From positions 22,135 to 86,134 of the forward strand of contig CAZTQN010000014.1 of the NCBI GenBank assembly GCA_964615765.1: DNA of 64,000 nt, written 5' to 3'. The translations under genes were made by a program, and so were the position numbers. The notes below the pieces were generated by a model, which was given only the letters and a program-made list of their open reading frames with translations, was not told where the DNA came from and ran no database searches. Numbering within the stretch: the first letter of the stretch is position 1; every line of letters starts with the position of its first letter. Positions 1-9,558 of this stretch are shown here, one piece after another. This DNA comes from CAZTQN01 sp964615765. GTDB taxonomy: Bacteria > Planctomycetota > Phycisphaerae > Phycisphaerales > UBA1924.

Positions 1-143
1 GCGGCGCCGTCACTGTTCAGGACATCTTCGACTTCGTCGCCGCCTACTTCACCGCCACACCCACCGCGGACTTCAACAGCTCCGGTTCCGTCACCGTCCA
101 GGATCTCTTCGACTTCCTCGCCGCGTACTTCGCCGGCTGTTGA
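1..143 (+). CDS. C-terminal end of a GC-type dockerin-anchored protein (partial)
   Basis: Only the last 46 codons lie in the window, read from base 3 to a TGA at 141-143. They contain two copies of a dockerin-like unit: a DFNSSGSV calcium-loop-like stretch and the helix motif TVQDIFDFVAAYF, repeated as TVQDLFDFLAAYF. The protein ends in Gly-Cys, the hallmark of the GC-type dockerin-like tail found on exported proteins of Phycisphaerales. The same tail occurs on the complete gene at 45920-47818. What the missing upstream part does cannot be told. The tail probably anchors or docks the protein at the cell surface, but no cohesin partner is known for it. Confidence 0.85.
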   Translation, partial: GAVTVQDIFDFVAAYFTATPTADFNSSGSVTVQDLFDFLAAYFAGC

Positions 144-185
144 ACAGCAACTGAGTTTCACCAACAGCCACAAGAACCTCTCCCT

Positions 186-223
186 ACCCCGCCAAGCTCG
201 ATTCTGACGGATTCGGGCGGGGT
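186..223. terminator. Putative bidirectional terminator hairpin
   Basis: An 8-bp stem (accccgcc at 186-193 with ggcggggt at 216-223) encloses a 22-base loop between two convergent genes. The T-run is short (TTT on the plus side), so the call is moderate. Confidence 0.45.
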
Positions 224-235
224 TTCAACTGGAGA

Positions 236-1204
236 TCATCTGCGCGAGTCGCGGGGAGACCGCCGGTTCATGATCGCGATGAGCGCGGCGCGGTCCTCCG
301 CCTGGCCCCGGGCGTAGTTCTCGGCTTCGACTTCTGTATGCGGATCGGGATATGCGTTCATCGCAGCCGCGAGTGCACGGGCGAACACCTCCTGCACGAC
401 CTCCGGCTCAGGCTCGCCCGATGACGACTGTTCCGCCACAAGTTGTTCGAGACGCTCTCGGTAGAGCGCGGCAAGGAAAGCGGCGCTGCGGACATCTCGG
501 CGCGTGCCGGTGAGACACACCTCGGCTTCGACGTACTTTCCTGCGGCGATCAAGTCGCGGGCGGAAGCGATCGCCGCATCGAGAGCGGCCTCGTCAGCCG
601 CGGCGTCAAACACTTCAGCGCCCCGTCCGCGGGGCCACTCGCCGGGCTGCTGACCCGGCATATCGACAATCGGCACCGGCCCGCCGGGCACGCACGGCAC
701 CGTCGGGCCCCGCGGGCGCGCGAGCTGGAGGGAGAGCAGGGCTCGTTCGAGCGTGCCGCCATAGCTCGCCCAGAGCTCGGCCGGACACATCGCGTGGGCG
801 ATCACGATCCGCTGCCCGTCTTCAAGCATGACGATGCGCATGCTGAGCGGCGTGCCGTCTTGCGTCTGTCCGGCTTCGATGAGCACGCGGGGATGCAAGT
901 GGCCATCGGGCTCCGCAGAGCCGACGAAGCCGCTGACCAAGCCGGTGATCGTGAGGCGATGGTGATCGCAGAGAAACCTGACCCATTGCTCGACGCTTCC
1001 ATGCTCATACCCCGGGCGTGCCGACACCGTGATCAAGGCCATCGCGATCTGCGACGCAACGACCGCGAGCGGCACCGAAGTCGCCGGGTCGGCAAAGTCC
1101 ACATCCTCGCGCTCAATCGCATGTTCAACGAACTGGTCCGGCATCTGCATCGTGAACTCAAGGTCAGCCAATCGGGCGGGGAATCGATGGATTGCAACGC
1201 TCAT
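236..1204 (-). CDS. Conserved hypothetical protein
   Basis: A 322-aa protein with no signal peptide or membrane segment. The first ~180 residues alternate beta strands and helices and end in a long helix (about residues 145-165). This loosely recalls the PsbP/DcrB fold, but I cannot confirm that. After a Pro/Gly-rich linker comes a helical, Ala/Glu-rich C-terminal third. GAGAGGA stands in good Shine-Dalgarno position before the ATG. It is the last gene of a small minus-strand cluster: the upstream membrane protein stops 12 bp before it, so the two are probably co-transcribed. Function unknown. Confidence 0.6.
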   Translation of the reverse strand: MSVAIHRFPARLADLEFTMQMPDQFVEHAIEREDVDFADPATSVPLAVVASQIAMALITVSARPGYEHGSVEQWVRFLCDHHRLTITGLVSGFVGSAEPDGHLHPRVLIEAGQTQDGTPLSMRIVMLEDGQRIVIAHAMCPAELWASYGGTLERALLSLQLARPRGPTVPCVPGGPVPIVDMPGQQPGEWPRGRGAEVFDAAADEAALDAAIASARDLIAAGKYVEAEVCLTGTRRDVRSAAFLAALYRERLEQLVAEQSSSGEPEPEVVQEVFARALAAAMNAYPDPHTEVEAENYARGQAEDRAALIAIMNRRSPRDSRR

Positions 1205-1216
1205 GAATCGGTCCTC

Positions 1217-1675
1217 TCACTCTGCGTCGGGTTGGTTGAACCAGACGAGTACTGGCGGCACGATGTACAGGGCCAGCACGATGATGCTGAGCCAACCCAT
1301 GCGCAGGATCGTCACCCAGCCGCTCCCGCCGTCGGGCCGGGTCCACTTGAGGGCGCCATAGATTGGCATGAGGGCGACCGCGAGCGCAAGCAGCGCCAGC
1401 GGGACCATCAGCCAGAACGACCATCCCCACCATGAATTCCCAGCCGCCCAAGGTGCGAGGAGGTATCCCAGGTGGATCGCGAGGATGCCCGCGAACGTGA
1501 GTCCGAACGCTCGCCAAGGACGGGAATCGGCGGGACGGTTGCCCACGGTCACGATCATTCCTGTCACCAGCGCCATCACCACGGACCACGCCGCCGTGAC
1601 GAAGAGATATGCGGTGGTGCTACTTCGAGATGGCGTCAGCGCGGCGTGCTGGAGGAGAACGTTGAACAGGTTCAT
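1217..1675 (-). CDS. Small four-helix membrane protein
   Basis: A 152-aa protein with about four hydrophobic helices (residues ~23-45, 57-77, 83-105 and 122-144) separated by short polar loops. It is an integral inner-membrane protein of unknown function. GAGGTG precedes the ATG at a good distance. It lies 12 bp upstream of the hypothetical gene at 236-1204 and 75 bp downstream of the 123-aa gene at 1751-2122, so the three probably form one unit. No catalytic motif or family signature is recognised. Confidence 0.6.
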   Translation of the reverse strand: MNLFNVLLQHAALTPSRSSTTAYLFVTAAWSVVMALVTGMIVTVGNRPADSRPWRAFGLTFAGILAIHLGYLLAPWAAGNSWWGWSFWLMVPLALLALAVALMPIYGALKWTRPDGGSGWVTILRMGWLSIIVLALYIVPPVLVWFNQPDAE

Positions 1676-1750
1676 GAAAACACCTCAAGTGTGCCGCGAA
1701 CTGATCGCGCACCCGGCCGCGAGACCATGCACGTCCGAACGGGCACGGGT

Positions 1751-2122
1751 TCAACCAGACGCATCCGGAGCATCTCGACCGAGGGTCTGGAGAAATGCGT
1801 CACGCTGACGGGCCATATCCGTGCCTTCGCCGCCGCTGCTCGCCATGGCTGGGTAGTAGTTCGCCCAGTTGAACGCCTGGGACCACGCAGCAGTTGCACC
1901 GGTCAGGTCACGCGCTTTCTGCAGCCGCAACATCCGGTGTCGATACACCGATGCGATGACCAGCGCGTACTCCTGGGCTTGCACGACCTGTCTCACGAAT
2001 ACCTCCATGTCCTTGAGGCGGTCGTTCAATTCGAGTCGGCAGGCCTCGCGATACCAATCAAGGCCCATCAGGTGCGAGGCATTTGCGGGGTCGTGAATGA
2101 GCGTGAAGCTGTGGTTGTTCAT
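1751..2122 (-). CDS. Small hypothetical protein
   Basis: A 123-aa, mostly helical protein. The ATG at 2122 is chosen because GAGAGG precedes it and residues encoded further upstream look like translated non-coding DNA (Arg/Pro-rich). The sequence runs from MNNHSFTLIHDP through two amphipathic helices to a polar Ser/Asp-rich tail. There is no signal peptide or membrane segment. It is probably the first gene of the three-gene minus-strand cluster ending at 236. Function unknown. Confidence 0.5.
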   Translation of the reverse strand: MNNHSFTLIHDPANASHLMGLDWYREACRLELNDRLKDMEVFVRQVVQAQEYALVIASVYRHRMLRLQKARDLTGATAAWSQAFNWANYYPAMASSGGEGTDMARQRDAFLQTLGRDAPDASG

Positions 2123-2376
2123 GGGGCCTCTCGAAGCGGCTGCAAACGCGCCGCCTTGCCGCTGTGCACATGCATTCACTCCAAAGGGCGGCCGCGACCT
2201 TGGAAATGCGTAAAAAGTCTTTGTGCCGCGCGTTTTCCCTGGCCCCAAATGCCCCGTTCGTGCGCGCCGTCGAACTCCCGCCCTTCCGCACCGGTTGACG
2301 ATGCTGGCGCTTTGAGCGCGCACCTCCGAGCGTTCACCAAGCTTCGGTACACTTTGTCACGAACGAATCCCTACCC

Positions 2377-3102
2377 ATGCCCATTGAGCGAGTCTCACGA
2401 CCCATCACTCCCGCCGAGCTGGACCGGTTCAACGAGCCTGTCCGCCTTCCCGTTCCGCGCGGGCTCGCGGCGATCTCGCTCGTCGCTCGTGGCGGATGCC
2501 TCCTGGTTTGCCTCGGCATCGGCGTTGGCTGCTTCTTCGCGCTCGACGCATTCGCGACGCCGGCACGCATCGTCTTGGCGGTCCTCGCCATCGCGCTCAT
2601 TGCCATCGGCGTCCGCGTCGCTTGGCCGCTGCCTTCCATCCTCAGCGCCGCCATCAGCGGCCGCGAGCGTGCCGTGCCATACTCCCGGGTGAGCCCGGCA
2701 GCCACGATCGAGACCTGGCGCATCCCTTCCCGCCGGATCTTTGCGACCGACTATTCTGACGACACCCTCAGCTGGCTCATCGAGACAGACGACGGCCAGT
2801 TCCTGCTCGTGTTCGGCGAAGAGTCACTCGTGCAAGGCGGACCACGCTCGGTCCCCGGCATCATCACGCTCGCAACCATCGACGGGCGCGTTGTGCAGGG
2901 TCCTGAACTCGCGGGCGCGCCCGTGCCATACATCGGGATGTCGGAGACGACCGAAGCAGCGCTCAGCCACCCCTTCGTCACCGGGCTGGAAATGCTCGCC
3001 CCTGCCCAGGTCGGTCGACTCATGCCGCTGCTGGAGGCCGACACGAGACGGTGGGAATCGGCGCCCATCAGCGCCGGTCAAGAAGCCCGCCCACCGACGT
3101 GA
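2377..3102 (+). CDS. Membrane-anchored hypothetical protein
   Basis: A 241-aa protein with two adjacent hydrophobic helices (residues ~32-54 and 60-80) after a cytoplasmic N-terminus. A soluble beta-rich domain follows from ~100 to 225 and contains the stretch WLIETDDGQFLLVFGEESL. The layout resembles small two-helix membrane proteins with a PH-like or sensor domain, but no family is recognised. It is transcribed divergently from the 1751-2122 gene and convergently to the glucosidase gene ending at 3227. The tail is Pro/Arg-rich and probably disordered. Confidence 0.55.
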   Translation: MPIERVSRPITPAELDRFNEPVRLPVPRGLAAISLVARGGCLLVCLGIGVGCFFALDAFATPARIVLAVLAIALIAIGVRVAWPLPSILSAAISGRERAVPYSRVSPAATIETWRIPSRRIFATDYSDDTLSWLIETDDGQFLLVFGEESLVQGGPRSVPGIITLATIDGRVVQGPELAGAPVPYIGMSETTEAALSHPFVTGLEMLAPAQVGRLMPLLEADTRRWESAPISAGQEARPPT

Positions 3103-3170
3103 TAGCGCCCGACCGCTTCCGATCGCCTGCTCAACCCGTCGCGCGCGCAAGAGTCGGCATCTACATTCAC

Positions 3171-3244
3171 GCCACGCCTTGCGCACCACTTGCACACGGG
3201 CCGACACAAGCGAGCGTCTGCCCACGTCATTCCCGGTGATCGTC
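3171..3244. repeat. ~75-bp dispersed repeat, copy A
   Basis: This stretch matches 18053-18127 in the same orientation at roughly 80 percent identity by eye, with two small gaps. It overlaps the last six codons and the stop of the glucosidase gene, so the repeat supplies that gene's C-terminus and TGA. Confidence 0.6.
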
Positions 3245-6052
3245 CCGCCGTTGGCCCTGGCCACCCATCATCAGGTTGATCAGCGACGTCCACCCGGTCT
3301 GATGGCTGGCGCCCAGTCCCCGCCCGGTGTCGGCGTGGAAGTGTTCGTGCAGGTACACGAGATCCTTCCAGTGCGGGTCGGTCGCGAACCGCTCCTCGTT
3401 GCCATGGCACGGCCGGCGGCCCGAGGCGTCGGGCACGAACAGCCGGCAAAGCCTGGCCCGGATCTCCGCCGCCGCTTCCGCAAGCGTCGCGCGTCCGCTG
3501 GTCGACGCACGCGACGCGACCGTCAGCGAGTCGCCGTAGAAGTGGTGATACCGCTCGAGCGCTTCCACCAGCAGGAAGTTCAACGGCATCCAGATCGGCC
3601 CGCGCCAGTTCGAGTTGCCGCCGAACAGCGCGCTGGTGGACTCGCCTGGCACGTAGTCCACACGGTGCTCCTGCCCCGCGTAGTGGAACACATACGGCTG
3701 GTCCTGATGGAACCTCGAGACCGAGCGCACGCCGAAGGGCGAGAGGAACTCGAACTCGTCCATCAGCCGCTCGACCACGCGGACAAGCCGTTCACGTGTC
3801 GGGATCGCCAGCAGCCGATGCCCGGCCCCCGCCTGCCCTGTCCCCCCACTCCCCCCCGTCCCCCCCGTCCCCTCCGGCCCCGCCTGAGCGCAGATGCACG
3901 TCTGGAACCAAGGCAGGTCGCGCCGGTGATTCAAGAACCAGTTCATCCGGCGCTTGAAGTCCGGCAGCCGATCGATCAGCCCGTCCTCCAGCACCTCCAC
4001 CGCCAAGAGCGGCACCATCCCCACCAGCGAACGCACCCGTAGCGGCACGGCGTGCCCGCCCATCTCCGGCAGGCGGATCTGGTCGTAGTAGAACCCATCC
4101 GCCTCGTCCCACAGGCCCGTGCCGCCCAGCGTGTTGATCGAGTCGGTGATCGCGATGAAGTGCTCGAAGAACTTCGTCGCCATGTCCTCGTACGCCGGGT
4201 CCGGTTGCCCACCTTCGTTCGCGGCCAGCTCAAGCGCGATCGACAGCATCGTGCCGCAGTAGAACGCCATCCACGCCGTGCCGTCGGCCTGCTCCAGGTG
4301 TCCGCCCGTGGGCAGCGGACGCGAGCGGTCGAACACGCCGATGTTGTCCAGGCCCAAAAAGCCGCCGGAGAACAGGTTCTTGCCGGACGGATCCTTCCGG
4401 TTGACCCACCACGTGAAGTTGATCAGCAGCTTCTGGAAGCAGCGGGCCAGGAAGTCGCGGTCGCGGTGCCCGCGAGCGCCGGTCATCTTGTACACCCGCC
4501 AGCACGCCCACGCGTGCACCGGCGGGTTGACATCGGAAAACGCGAACTCATACGCCGGGATCTGCCCCGACGGGTGCATGTACCACTCGCGGAGCATGAG
4601 CACCAGCTGGTCCTTGGCGAACCGTGGGTCCAGCTGCGCCATCGGCAGCATCTGAAACGCCAGGTCCCACGCCGCGTACCACGGGTACTCCCACTTGTCC
4701 GGCATCGAGATCACGTCGCGGTTGTTCAGGTGCCGCCACTCGGCGTTGCGCCCGTGCTTCCGAGACTCGGGGGGGGTCGGCTGTCCCGGGTCGCCGTCCA
4801 GCCACGGTCCGATGTCATAGTGGTAGAACTGCTTGCTCCACAACAGCCCGGCCGCCGACTGGCGCGCGACCAGCCGCTCCTGGTCCTTCAGCCGCCCGTG
4901 CCCCTTCGCGTCATAGAACTCGTCCGCCTCCGCCACGCGTTCCGCGAACACACGGTCGAACGTGTTGTCAAACGGGCGTGCCGGACGAGCATCTGTCCGA
5001 GTCAGCCGCAGCCGCAGCGTGACCGCACCGCCCGCCGGAACATTCAGTGTGTACCACGCCGCGGCCTTGGTACCGACGCGGTCCGGATTGACCGCTTCGC
5101 TCCGCCCATGCACCACCCGTTCATGGAACCCGTCCTTGACGAACGGTGACGCGTTCGGCGATCCCCACAGCCGCCGCGAGTTGCTCTCGTTGTCCGTGAA
5201 CAACAGCTCCGGCACCCGCCCGTCCGGCCCTTTCTCGACGCTCAGTCGGTACGCACCAAGCGCGGCATCCCGGGTCACGATCGAATCGGGCCCCTCCGCC
5301 CGGAGCTCCGGCCGCGGCTTGTCCTGCTCCCCCCACGACCACGTGTTGGTGAACCACAGTGTCGGCAGCGCGTGCAGCACGCACGCATCCGGCCCGCGGT
5401 TGTGCACGACAACGCGGATCAGAACGTCCTCCGGCGATGCCTTGGCGTACTCCACGTCAACGTCGAAGTACCTCGACCCGTCGAACACGCCCGTGTCCGA
5501 GAGTTCGAACTCCGCTTGATCACGCCCGCGACGACGATTCTCTTCCACAAGCCGCGCGTACGGAAACTCCGCCTGCGGGTACTTGTACAGCCCCTTGAGA
5601 TACGAGCCCGTCGGCGTGGCGTCGAGGTAGAAGTAATGCTCCTTCACGTCCTCGCCGTGGTTGCCCTCCGGGCCGGTGAGCCCGAAGAGCCGCTCCTTGA
5701 GAATCGGGTCGCGACCGTTCCAGAGCGCCAGCGCGAAGTTCAGCCGCCCGTCGTCATCACAGATCCCCATCAGCCCGTCTTCGCCCCAGCGGTACACGCG
5801 GCTACGCGCGTGGTCATGCGGGAACGAGTTCCAGCAGTCTCCGTCCGGCGAATAGTCCTCTCGCACCGTGCCCCATTGCCGCTCCGACAAATACGGCCCC
5901 CATCGCCGCCACGCCTTCTCTCCCGAGTCCGCCTCCGCCAGACGTCGCACCTCAGCCGGAACAGTCTGCGCCGGCACAGCGCCCGGCGTGGTCCCCTTCG
6001 GTGGCGTCGCGGACGCGGGCGAGCGGCGATCAGCGGGGGTGTTCCTCGTCAT
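3227..6052 (-). CDS. GH63-like glucosidase (MGH1-like glycoside hydrolase)
   Basis: A 941-aa protein resembling bacterial GH63 enzymes (MGH1-like, relatives of YgjK and eukaryotic processing glucosidase I), which hydrolyse alpha-glucosidic bonds. The N-terminal ~400 residues form a beta-rich domain. The C-terminal half is the (alpha/alpha)6 barrel, with the conserved stretches DKWEYPWYAAWDLAF, HPSGQIPAYEF and NWRGPIWMPLNFLL. No signal peptide is evident, so it should be cytoplasmic. An odd Gly/Thr/Ser-rich insertion (about residues 725-740) interrupts the barrel. It is the last gene of a five-gene operon, 28 bp after the VOC gene. Family is sure; exact substrate unknown. Confidence 0.85.
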   Translation of the reverse strand: MTRNTPADRRSPASATPPKGTTPGAVPAQTVPAEVRRLAEADSGEKAWRRWGPYLSERQWGTVREDYSPDGDCWNSFPHDHARSRVYRWGEDGLMGICDDDGRLNFALALWNGRDPILKERLFGLTGPEGNHGEDVKEHYFYLDATPTGSYLKGLYKYPQAEFPYARLVEENRRRGRDQAEFELSDTGVFDGSRYFDVDVEYAKASPEDVLIRVVVHNRGPDACVLHALPTLWFTNTWSWGEQDKPRPELRAEGPDSIVTRDAALGAYRLSVEKGPDGRVPELLFTDNESNSRRLWGSPNASPFVKDGFHERVVHGRSEAVNPDRVGTKAAAWYTLNVPAGGAVTLRLRLTRTDARPARPFDNTFDRVFAERVAEADEFYDAKGHGRLKDQERLVARQSAAGLLWSKQFYHYDIGPWLDGDPGQPTPPESRKHGRNAEWRHLNNRDVISMPDKWEYPWYAAWDLAFQMLPMAQLDPRFAKDQLVLMLREWYMHPSGQIPAYEFAFSDVNPPVHAWACWRVYKMTGARGHRDRDFLARCFQKLLINFTWWVNRKDPSGKNLFSGGFLGLDNIGVFDRSRPLPTGGHLEQADGTAWMAFYCGTMLSIALELAANEGGQPDPAYEDMATKFFEHFIAITDSINTLGGTGLWDEADGFYYDQIRLPEMGGHAVPLRVRSLVGMVPLLAVEVLEDGLIDRLPDFKRRMNWFLNHRRDLPWFQTCICAQAGPEGTGGTGGSGGTGQAGAGHRLLAIPTRERLVRVVERLMDEFEFLSPFGVRSVSRFHQDQPYVFHYAGQEHRVDYVPGESTSALFGGNSNWRGPIWMPLNFLLVEALERYHHFYGDSLTVASRASTSGRATLAEAAAEIRARLCRLFVPDASGRRPCHGNEERFATDPHWKDLVYLHEHFHADTGRGLGASHQTGWTSLINLMMGGQGQRRDDHRE

Positions 6053-6080
6053 GGTTTTGCTCGCAGTTCTTTCTGGTGGG

Positions 6081-7142
6081 TCAGCGTGCCTGTGTGAACA
6101 TCACGGCGTGCCCGTCCGGGTCACGAGCGATCAGCGACATCCCCGTTCCCGCGTCGACCACGCCCGGCGAAACCTGCGTCACCCGAGCGTCCCGCAGCAC
6201 GCCCCGGAGCGCTTCCACGCCGCCCGTCCGCATGTCTGTCCGAAACGTCCACAGATCGTTGAGCTGCGCGTCCCGCGGCGCCGGTCGGCCGTCGCGCGGA
6301 GTGAGATACTCCAGCAGTTCGACGCCCGGCCCTGACTTCGCCCGCAGCGCGGTGATCCGCAGCCGCGCCCCGAACACGTTGTTCAGATGCTCCTGCTCGG
6401 TTCCGAAGTTCTCGCTCTCGCCCGCCACACGCAGGCCGAGCACGTCGCGATAGAAGCCCAGGCTCTTGTCGGTGTCGCTTACGACAATCGCTGTATGATC
6501 GATCCCCAGGAACAACCCGCCGTCCTCGCGCGGCGTCTGCCATCGCGCCTCGCCCTTGCCGGGCGGGAACTGGATGATCTCCAACGCGTGCCCGTCCGGG
6601 TCCTTGAAGTAGAACGCCCGGATCCCCGCGGCCGCAGGGATCGACTCCGGGAGCGTCTGCGGCCCCGTCGACGCGTGCCGGACGCGATGCAGCCGCAAGT
6701 GCTTGTACGCACGGTCCATATCGCTCACCACGATCGCGATGTGCTGAAACCATTCGTCGTTCGAACGCGAGCCGATCGGCACAGGCCGACCCTCCGGCGC
6801 CAGAAACTCAACCAGCCGCACGCGCTCCTGTCCGAGCGCCAGAGTCGCCACGCGCGTCCGGGCCCCGAAGACGCCCGTCAGCCGCTCGACCTCGGGCCCG
6901 GCCTGCTCCTGCTCTTCCATCTTCTGGAAAGACAAGACCGACGTGTAGAACTCCACCGCCCGATCAAGATCTGATACCGTGATCGTCACGCCCTCGACCG
7001 CCTCGACCGGTGCACCCAGCGTCGCGGCGACCGACCGCGCCGCCACCAGTTGCTTCGGAGCAGCCTCCGCCGCCGGCCACTGCAGGCTCGCGCAGCAGAC
7101 GAAACCAACGGCTACGCCTATGAACGCACGAATCCGGCTCAC
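6081..7142 (-). CDS. Exported double-VOC (glyoxalase-fold) protein
   Basis: A 353-aa protein starting with GTG at 7142. That start overlaps the stop of the upstream GMC gene (GTGA), and an N-terminal signal peptide (MSRIRAFIGVAV, ending near AEAAP) follows directly, which supports the choice. Two vicinal-oxygen-chelate domains follow at ~45-175 and ~205-345, with typical stretches such as DRAVEFYTSVL, DPDGHALEI, SLGFYRDVLGL and DPDGHAVMF. VOC domains usually hold a divalent metal with His and Glu residues. Being exported and coupled to the GMC oxidoreductase gene, it may act as an isomerase, lyase or accessory protein for an oxidised sugar. That role is inference. Confidence 0.8.
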   Translation of the reverse strand: MSRIRAFIGVAVGFVCCASLQWPAAEAAPKQLVAARSVAATLGAPVEAVEGVTITVSDLDRAVEFYTSVLSFQKMEEQEQAGPEVERLTGVFGARTRVATLALGQERVRLVEFLAPEGRPVPIGSRSNDEWFQHIAIVVSDMDRAYKHLRLHRVRHASTGPQTLPESIPAAAGIRAFYFKDPDGHALEIIQFPPGKGEARWQTPREDGGLFLGIDHTAIVVSDTDKSLGFYRDVLGLRVAGESENFGTEQEHLNNVFGARLRITALRAKSGPGVELLEYLTPRDGRPAPRDAQLNDLWTFRTDMRTGGVEALRGVLRDARVTQVSPGVVDAGTGMSLIARDPDGHAVMFTQAR

Positions 7143-8716
7143 GCGTGCACGCTCGCTCTCTCCGCTGGGGTTGCTGACACGCCCAGCCGCTCCAGCACCC
7201 GCTCCGCGACCCGCAGGGCATTGGCCATGATCGTCAGCGACGGATTGACCGCCCCGCAGCTCGGGAAGAACGACGCGTCCGCAACATACAGGTTGTCGAG
7301 GTCGTGCGCCTTGCAATCGATATCGAGAACGCTCTGCTCCCGATCACTCCCGAAGCGCAGCGTCCCGTTCTGATGGCTCACGCCGTTCACGCCCAGGCGC
7401 TTGCCGAAGCACACCGGCTTGGCCCGTCCGTGCCGCGCCTGCGCCAACGTCAGGATGCGCACCAGCTCACGCTCAAGGCGCTGGTACGCCTCGGTGTTGT
7501 TGTGCGTGTACGACACCCGGATCGCGCCGTCGTCGCGGAGCGTGATCCGATTGTCCACGCTGGGAAGATCTTCCGCGGTCAGGAAGAAGTCGATCGTGCG
7601 CCGCTTGATGTCCTCGATCGGCACGCCCGGCAGCGCATCACCACGCAGCCACTCCAGCGTTCCCGTATCCGGCTTGCCCATCAGCTGGATCAGTCCGAGC
7701 GGGTGCGCCGACTCCGGCCCGCGGTGATAGAAGTCGCTCATCGCAAAGTGCTTCTGGAACGCCGACGGGTTCGGCTCCTCCGTCACCGCGATCAGACAGC
7801 CGTTCTGGTGGCACATGTAGTTCCGCCCCACCAATCCCGACGAGTTCGCCAGCCCGCGCGGGTGCCGGTCATCGGCGGACCTCAGCAGCAGCGCGGCGGA
7901 GTTGATCGCCCCCGCCGCGAGCACCACGATGTCCCCCCGGTATGTCAGCCGCTCGCCGTCGCGCCGCACCTGCACACCCTGCACGCTCCGGCCCGTGCAA
8001 TCGGCTGTGAGCCGCTCCACGTACGCGCGCGTCAGCAGCGTAACACCCGCGCTTTCCAGCGCCGGTCGTACCCCGCACACGTGCGCGTCCGACTTCACCT
8101 CCGTCAGGTCGGGGTACCCATCGAACGTGCTGAAGCGATACGGCGGGGCGCCGCGCTCGCCGGGGTTCAACCGCACGCCCAGCGGCGCTGGGAAGGGGCG
8201 GTACCCGAGCGCCTTCAAGTCGTCATAGAGCTCGCGAATGCGCGGCTCGGGATCCAAAGCCGGTCGCGGGAACGGTTCCCCGGCTGGCGGTTCGCACGGG
8301 TCGCTCCCACGATCGCCGTGCACGCTGTACATCCGCTCCGCCCGCGTGTAGTACGGCTCAAGATCCTCGTAGCCGATCGGCCACACCGGCGATACGCCGC
8401 CGAAATGCTCCACGCGCTGAAAGTCGCTCGGCCGCATCCGCAGCAGCGCCGCGCCGTACACCTTCGTGTTCCCGCCCACCCAGTAGTGCGTGTACGGCTC
8501 GAACGCTTGATCGTCCTTGTCGTACCACAACTCTTTCGCGAGGTACCGCTTGTCCGCGAACACGGCCTTCTCGTCCCAGTTCTCACGCTCCCGCGGAAGG
8601 AAGTCCCCCCGCTCCAGCACAAGCACCCGCTTGCCCGACCCTGCCAACGCCCGCGCCATCGTCCCGCCGCCCGCGCCCGTGCCGATGATGATCACGTCAT
8701 ACCGCTGAGTGTTCAT
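7139..8716 (-). CDS. GMC family oxidoreductase
   Basis: A 525-aa FAD-dependent glucose-methanol-choline family enzyme that oxidises alcohol groups of sugars or related compounds. The dinucleotide-binding motif GTGAGGGT lies ~15 residues from the start. The C-terminal active-site region has a His (GVSHQNGTLRFG), DNLYVADASFFPS and the Asn of AVNPSLT. The second possible ATG, at 8716, is preferred because a GAGG motif precedes it. No signal peptide is seen. It is flanked by the aquaporin gene (31 bp upstream) and the VOC gene (4-bp overlap). Exported relatives often use Tat or a cytochrome partner; neither is evident here. Confidence 0.85.
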   Translation of the reverse strand: MNTQRYDVIIIGTGAGGGTMARALAGSGKRVLVLERGDFLPRERENWDEKAVFADKRYLAKELWYDKDDQAFEPYTHYWVGGNTKVYGAALLRMRPSDFQRVEHFGGVSPVWPIGYEDLEPYYTRAERMYSVHGDRGSDPCEPPAGEPFPRPALDPEPRIRELYDDLKALGYRPFPAPLGVRLNPGERGAPPYRFSTFDGYPDLTEVKSDAHVCGVRPALESAGVTLLTRAYVERLTADCTGRSVQGVQVRRDGERLTYRGDIVVLAAGAINSAALLLRSADDRHPRGLANSSGLVGRNYMCHQNGCLIAVTEEPNPSAFQKHFAMSDFYHRGPESAHPLGLIQLMGKPDTGTLEWLRGDALPGVPIEDIKRRTIDFFLTAEDLPSVDNRITLRDDGAIRVSYTHNNTEAYQRLERELVRILTLAQARHGRAKPVCFGKRLGVNGVSHQNGTLRFGSDREQSVLDIDCKAHDLDNLYVADASFFPSCGAVNPSLTIMANALRVAERVLERLGVSATPAERASVHA

Positions 8717-8747
8717 GGCCTCGTCCTCGCCCGCCATCCCCGACGGT

Positions 8748-9545
8748 TCAATGCCCCGGCCGCCTCATCCGCTCGATGCGGCACTCGAAGATGCACGGCT
8801 GGTCGCGCGGATGCTGCATCTTGCAGCAGTGCACGCTGTTCGAGCCGAACACGCTCACGTGCACCGCCGCCGCCCCGAACATCCCCAGCGGCGGCGCGAT
8901 GAAATACACCCATAAACCCCGGAACTCGCGCGCATGCACCGCCGACGCCAGCGTCCGCGCCGGGTTCATGCTCATCCCGGAGATCGGCGCCTCGACCGTG
9001 ATATACACCGCCACCAGCGCCCCCGCGAACAAGCCGGTGTACGGAGCCGTCGCCGCGTGGTTGGTCGAGTACAAGACCATGCTCATCATCCCGAACACGA
9101 TGAGCAGTTCCGCCAGGAGCGCCCCAGCCGCGCCGAAGCGCCCGGGCACCGTCGCCGCGCACCGCACGGATTCGTGCATCACGCGCTTGCCCAGCAGGGC
9201 TCTTGCCACCCCCACTCCCGTGAAGCCGCCGCCGAACTGCGCGACGATGTAGCCCAACGCGTCCGCAGCTCGAACTTTGCCGAGCAGGAAATAGGTCAGC
9301 GTCGTGGCCGGGTTCATGTGCGCGCCCGACCGCTGGCCCCATGGCGAATAGATCAGCGCGATCGCCGTCAGCCCCATCAGCACGCCCATGATCGCGCGCC
9401 GAACCACCAGCCGCGGGATCTTCGCGCTTACGGGCGATGCCGGATGATGAAGCACGACGACCCCGGCGCACGCCGCGAGCATGAACGTGCCCAGCAGCGT
9501 CGCCTCGATCGCGTACTCGACCGGGTGCAGATTCTCGAGAATCAC
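8748..9545 (-). CDS. MIP family channel (aquaporin/glycerol facilitator)
   Basis: A 265-aa membrane channel of the major intrinsic protein family. Six hydrophobic helices are visible, and both pore loops are present: AHMNPATTL (NPA changed to NPAT) and MSMNPARTL. These loops let water or small polyols cross the inner membrane. The start is GTG at 9545, preceded by GAGGGG. The C-terminal ~25 residues are Cys/His-rich, which is unusual for the family and could bind metal. The gene sits 13 bp after the SDR gene and 31 bp before the GMC gene, so the channel may import the substrate of the oxidoreductases or relieve osmotic load. Confidence 0.85.
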   Translation of the reverse strand: MILENLHPVEYAIEATLLGTFMLAACAGVVVLHHPASPVSAKIPRLVVRRAIMGVLMGLTAIALIYSPWGQRSGAHMNPATTLTYFLLGKVRAADALGYIVAQFGGGFTGVGVARALLGKRVMHESVRCAATVPGRFGAAGALLAELLIVFGMMSMVLYSTNHAATAPYTGLFAGALVAVYITVEAPISGMSMNPARTLASAVHAREFRGLWVYFIAPPLGMFGAAAVHVSVFGSNSVHCCKMQHPRDQPCIFECRIERMRRPGH

Positions 9546-9558
9546 GCCGGAACACCCC

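Noticed and set aside
443..1435. Plus-strand open frame of 330 codons
   Set aside because: It lies opposite two minus-strand genes with good ribosome binding sites; Arg/His-rich composition.
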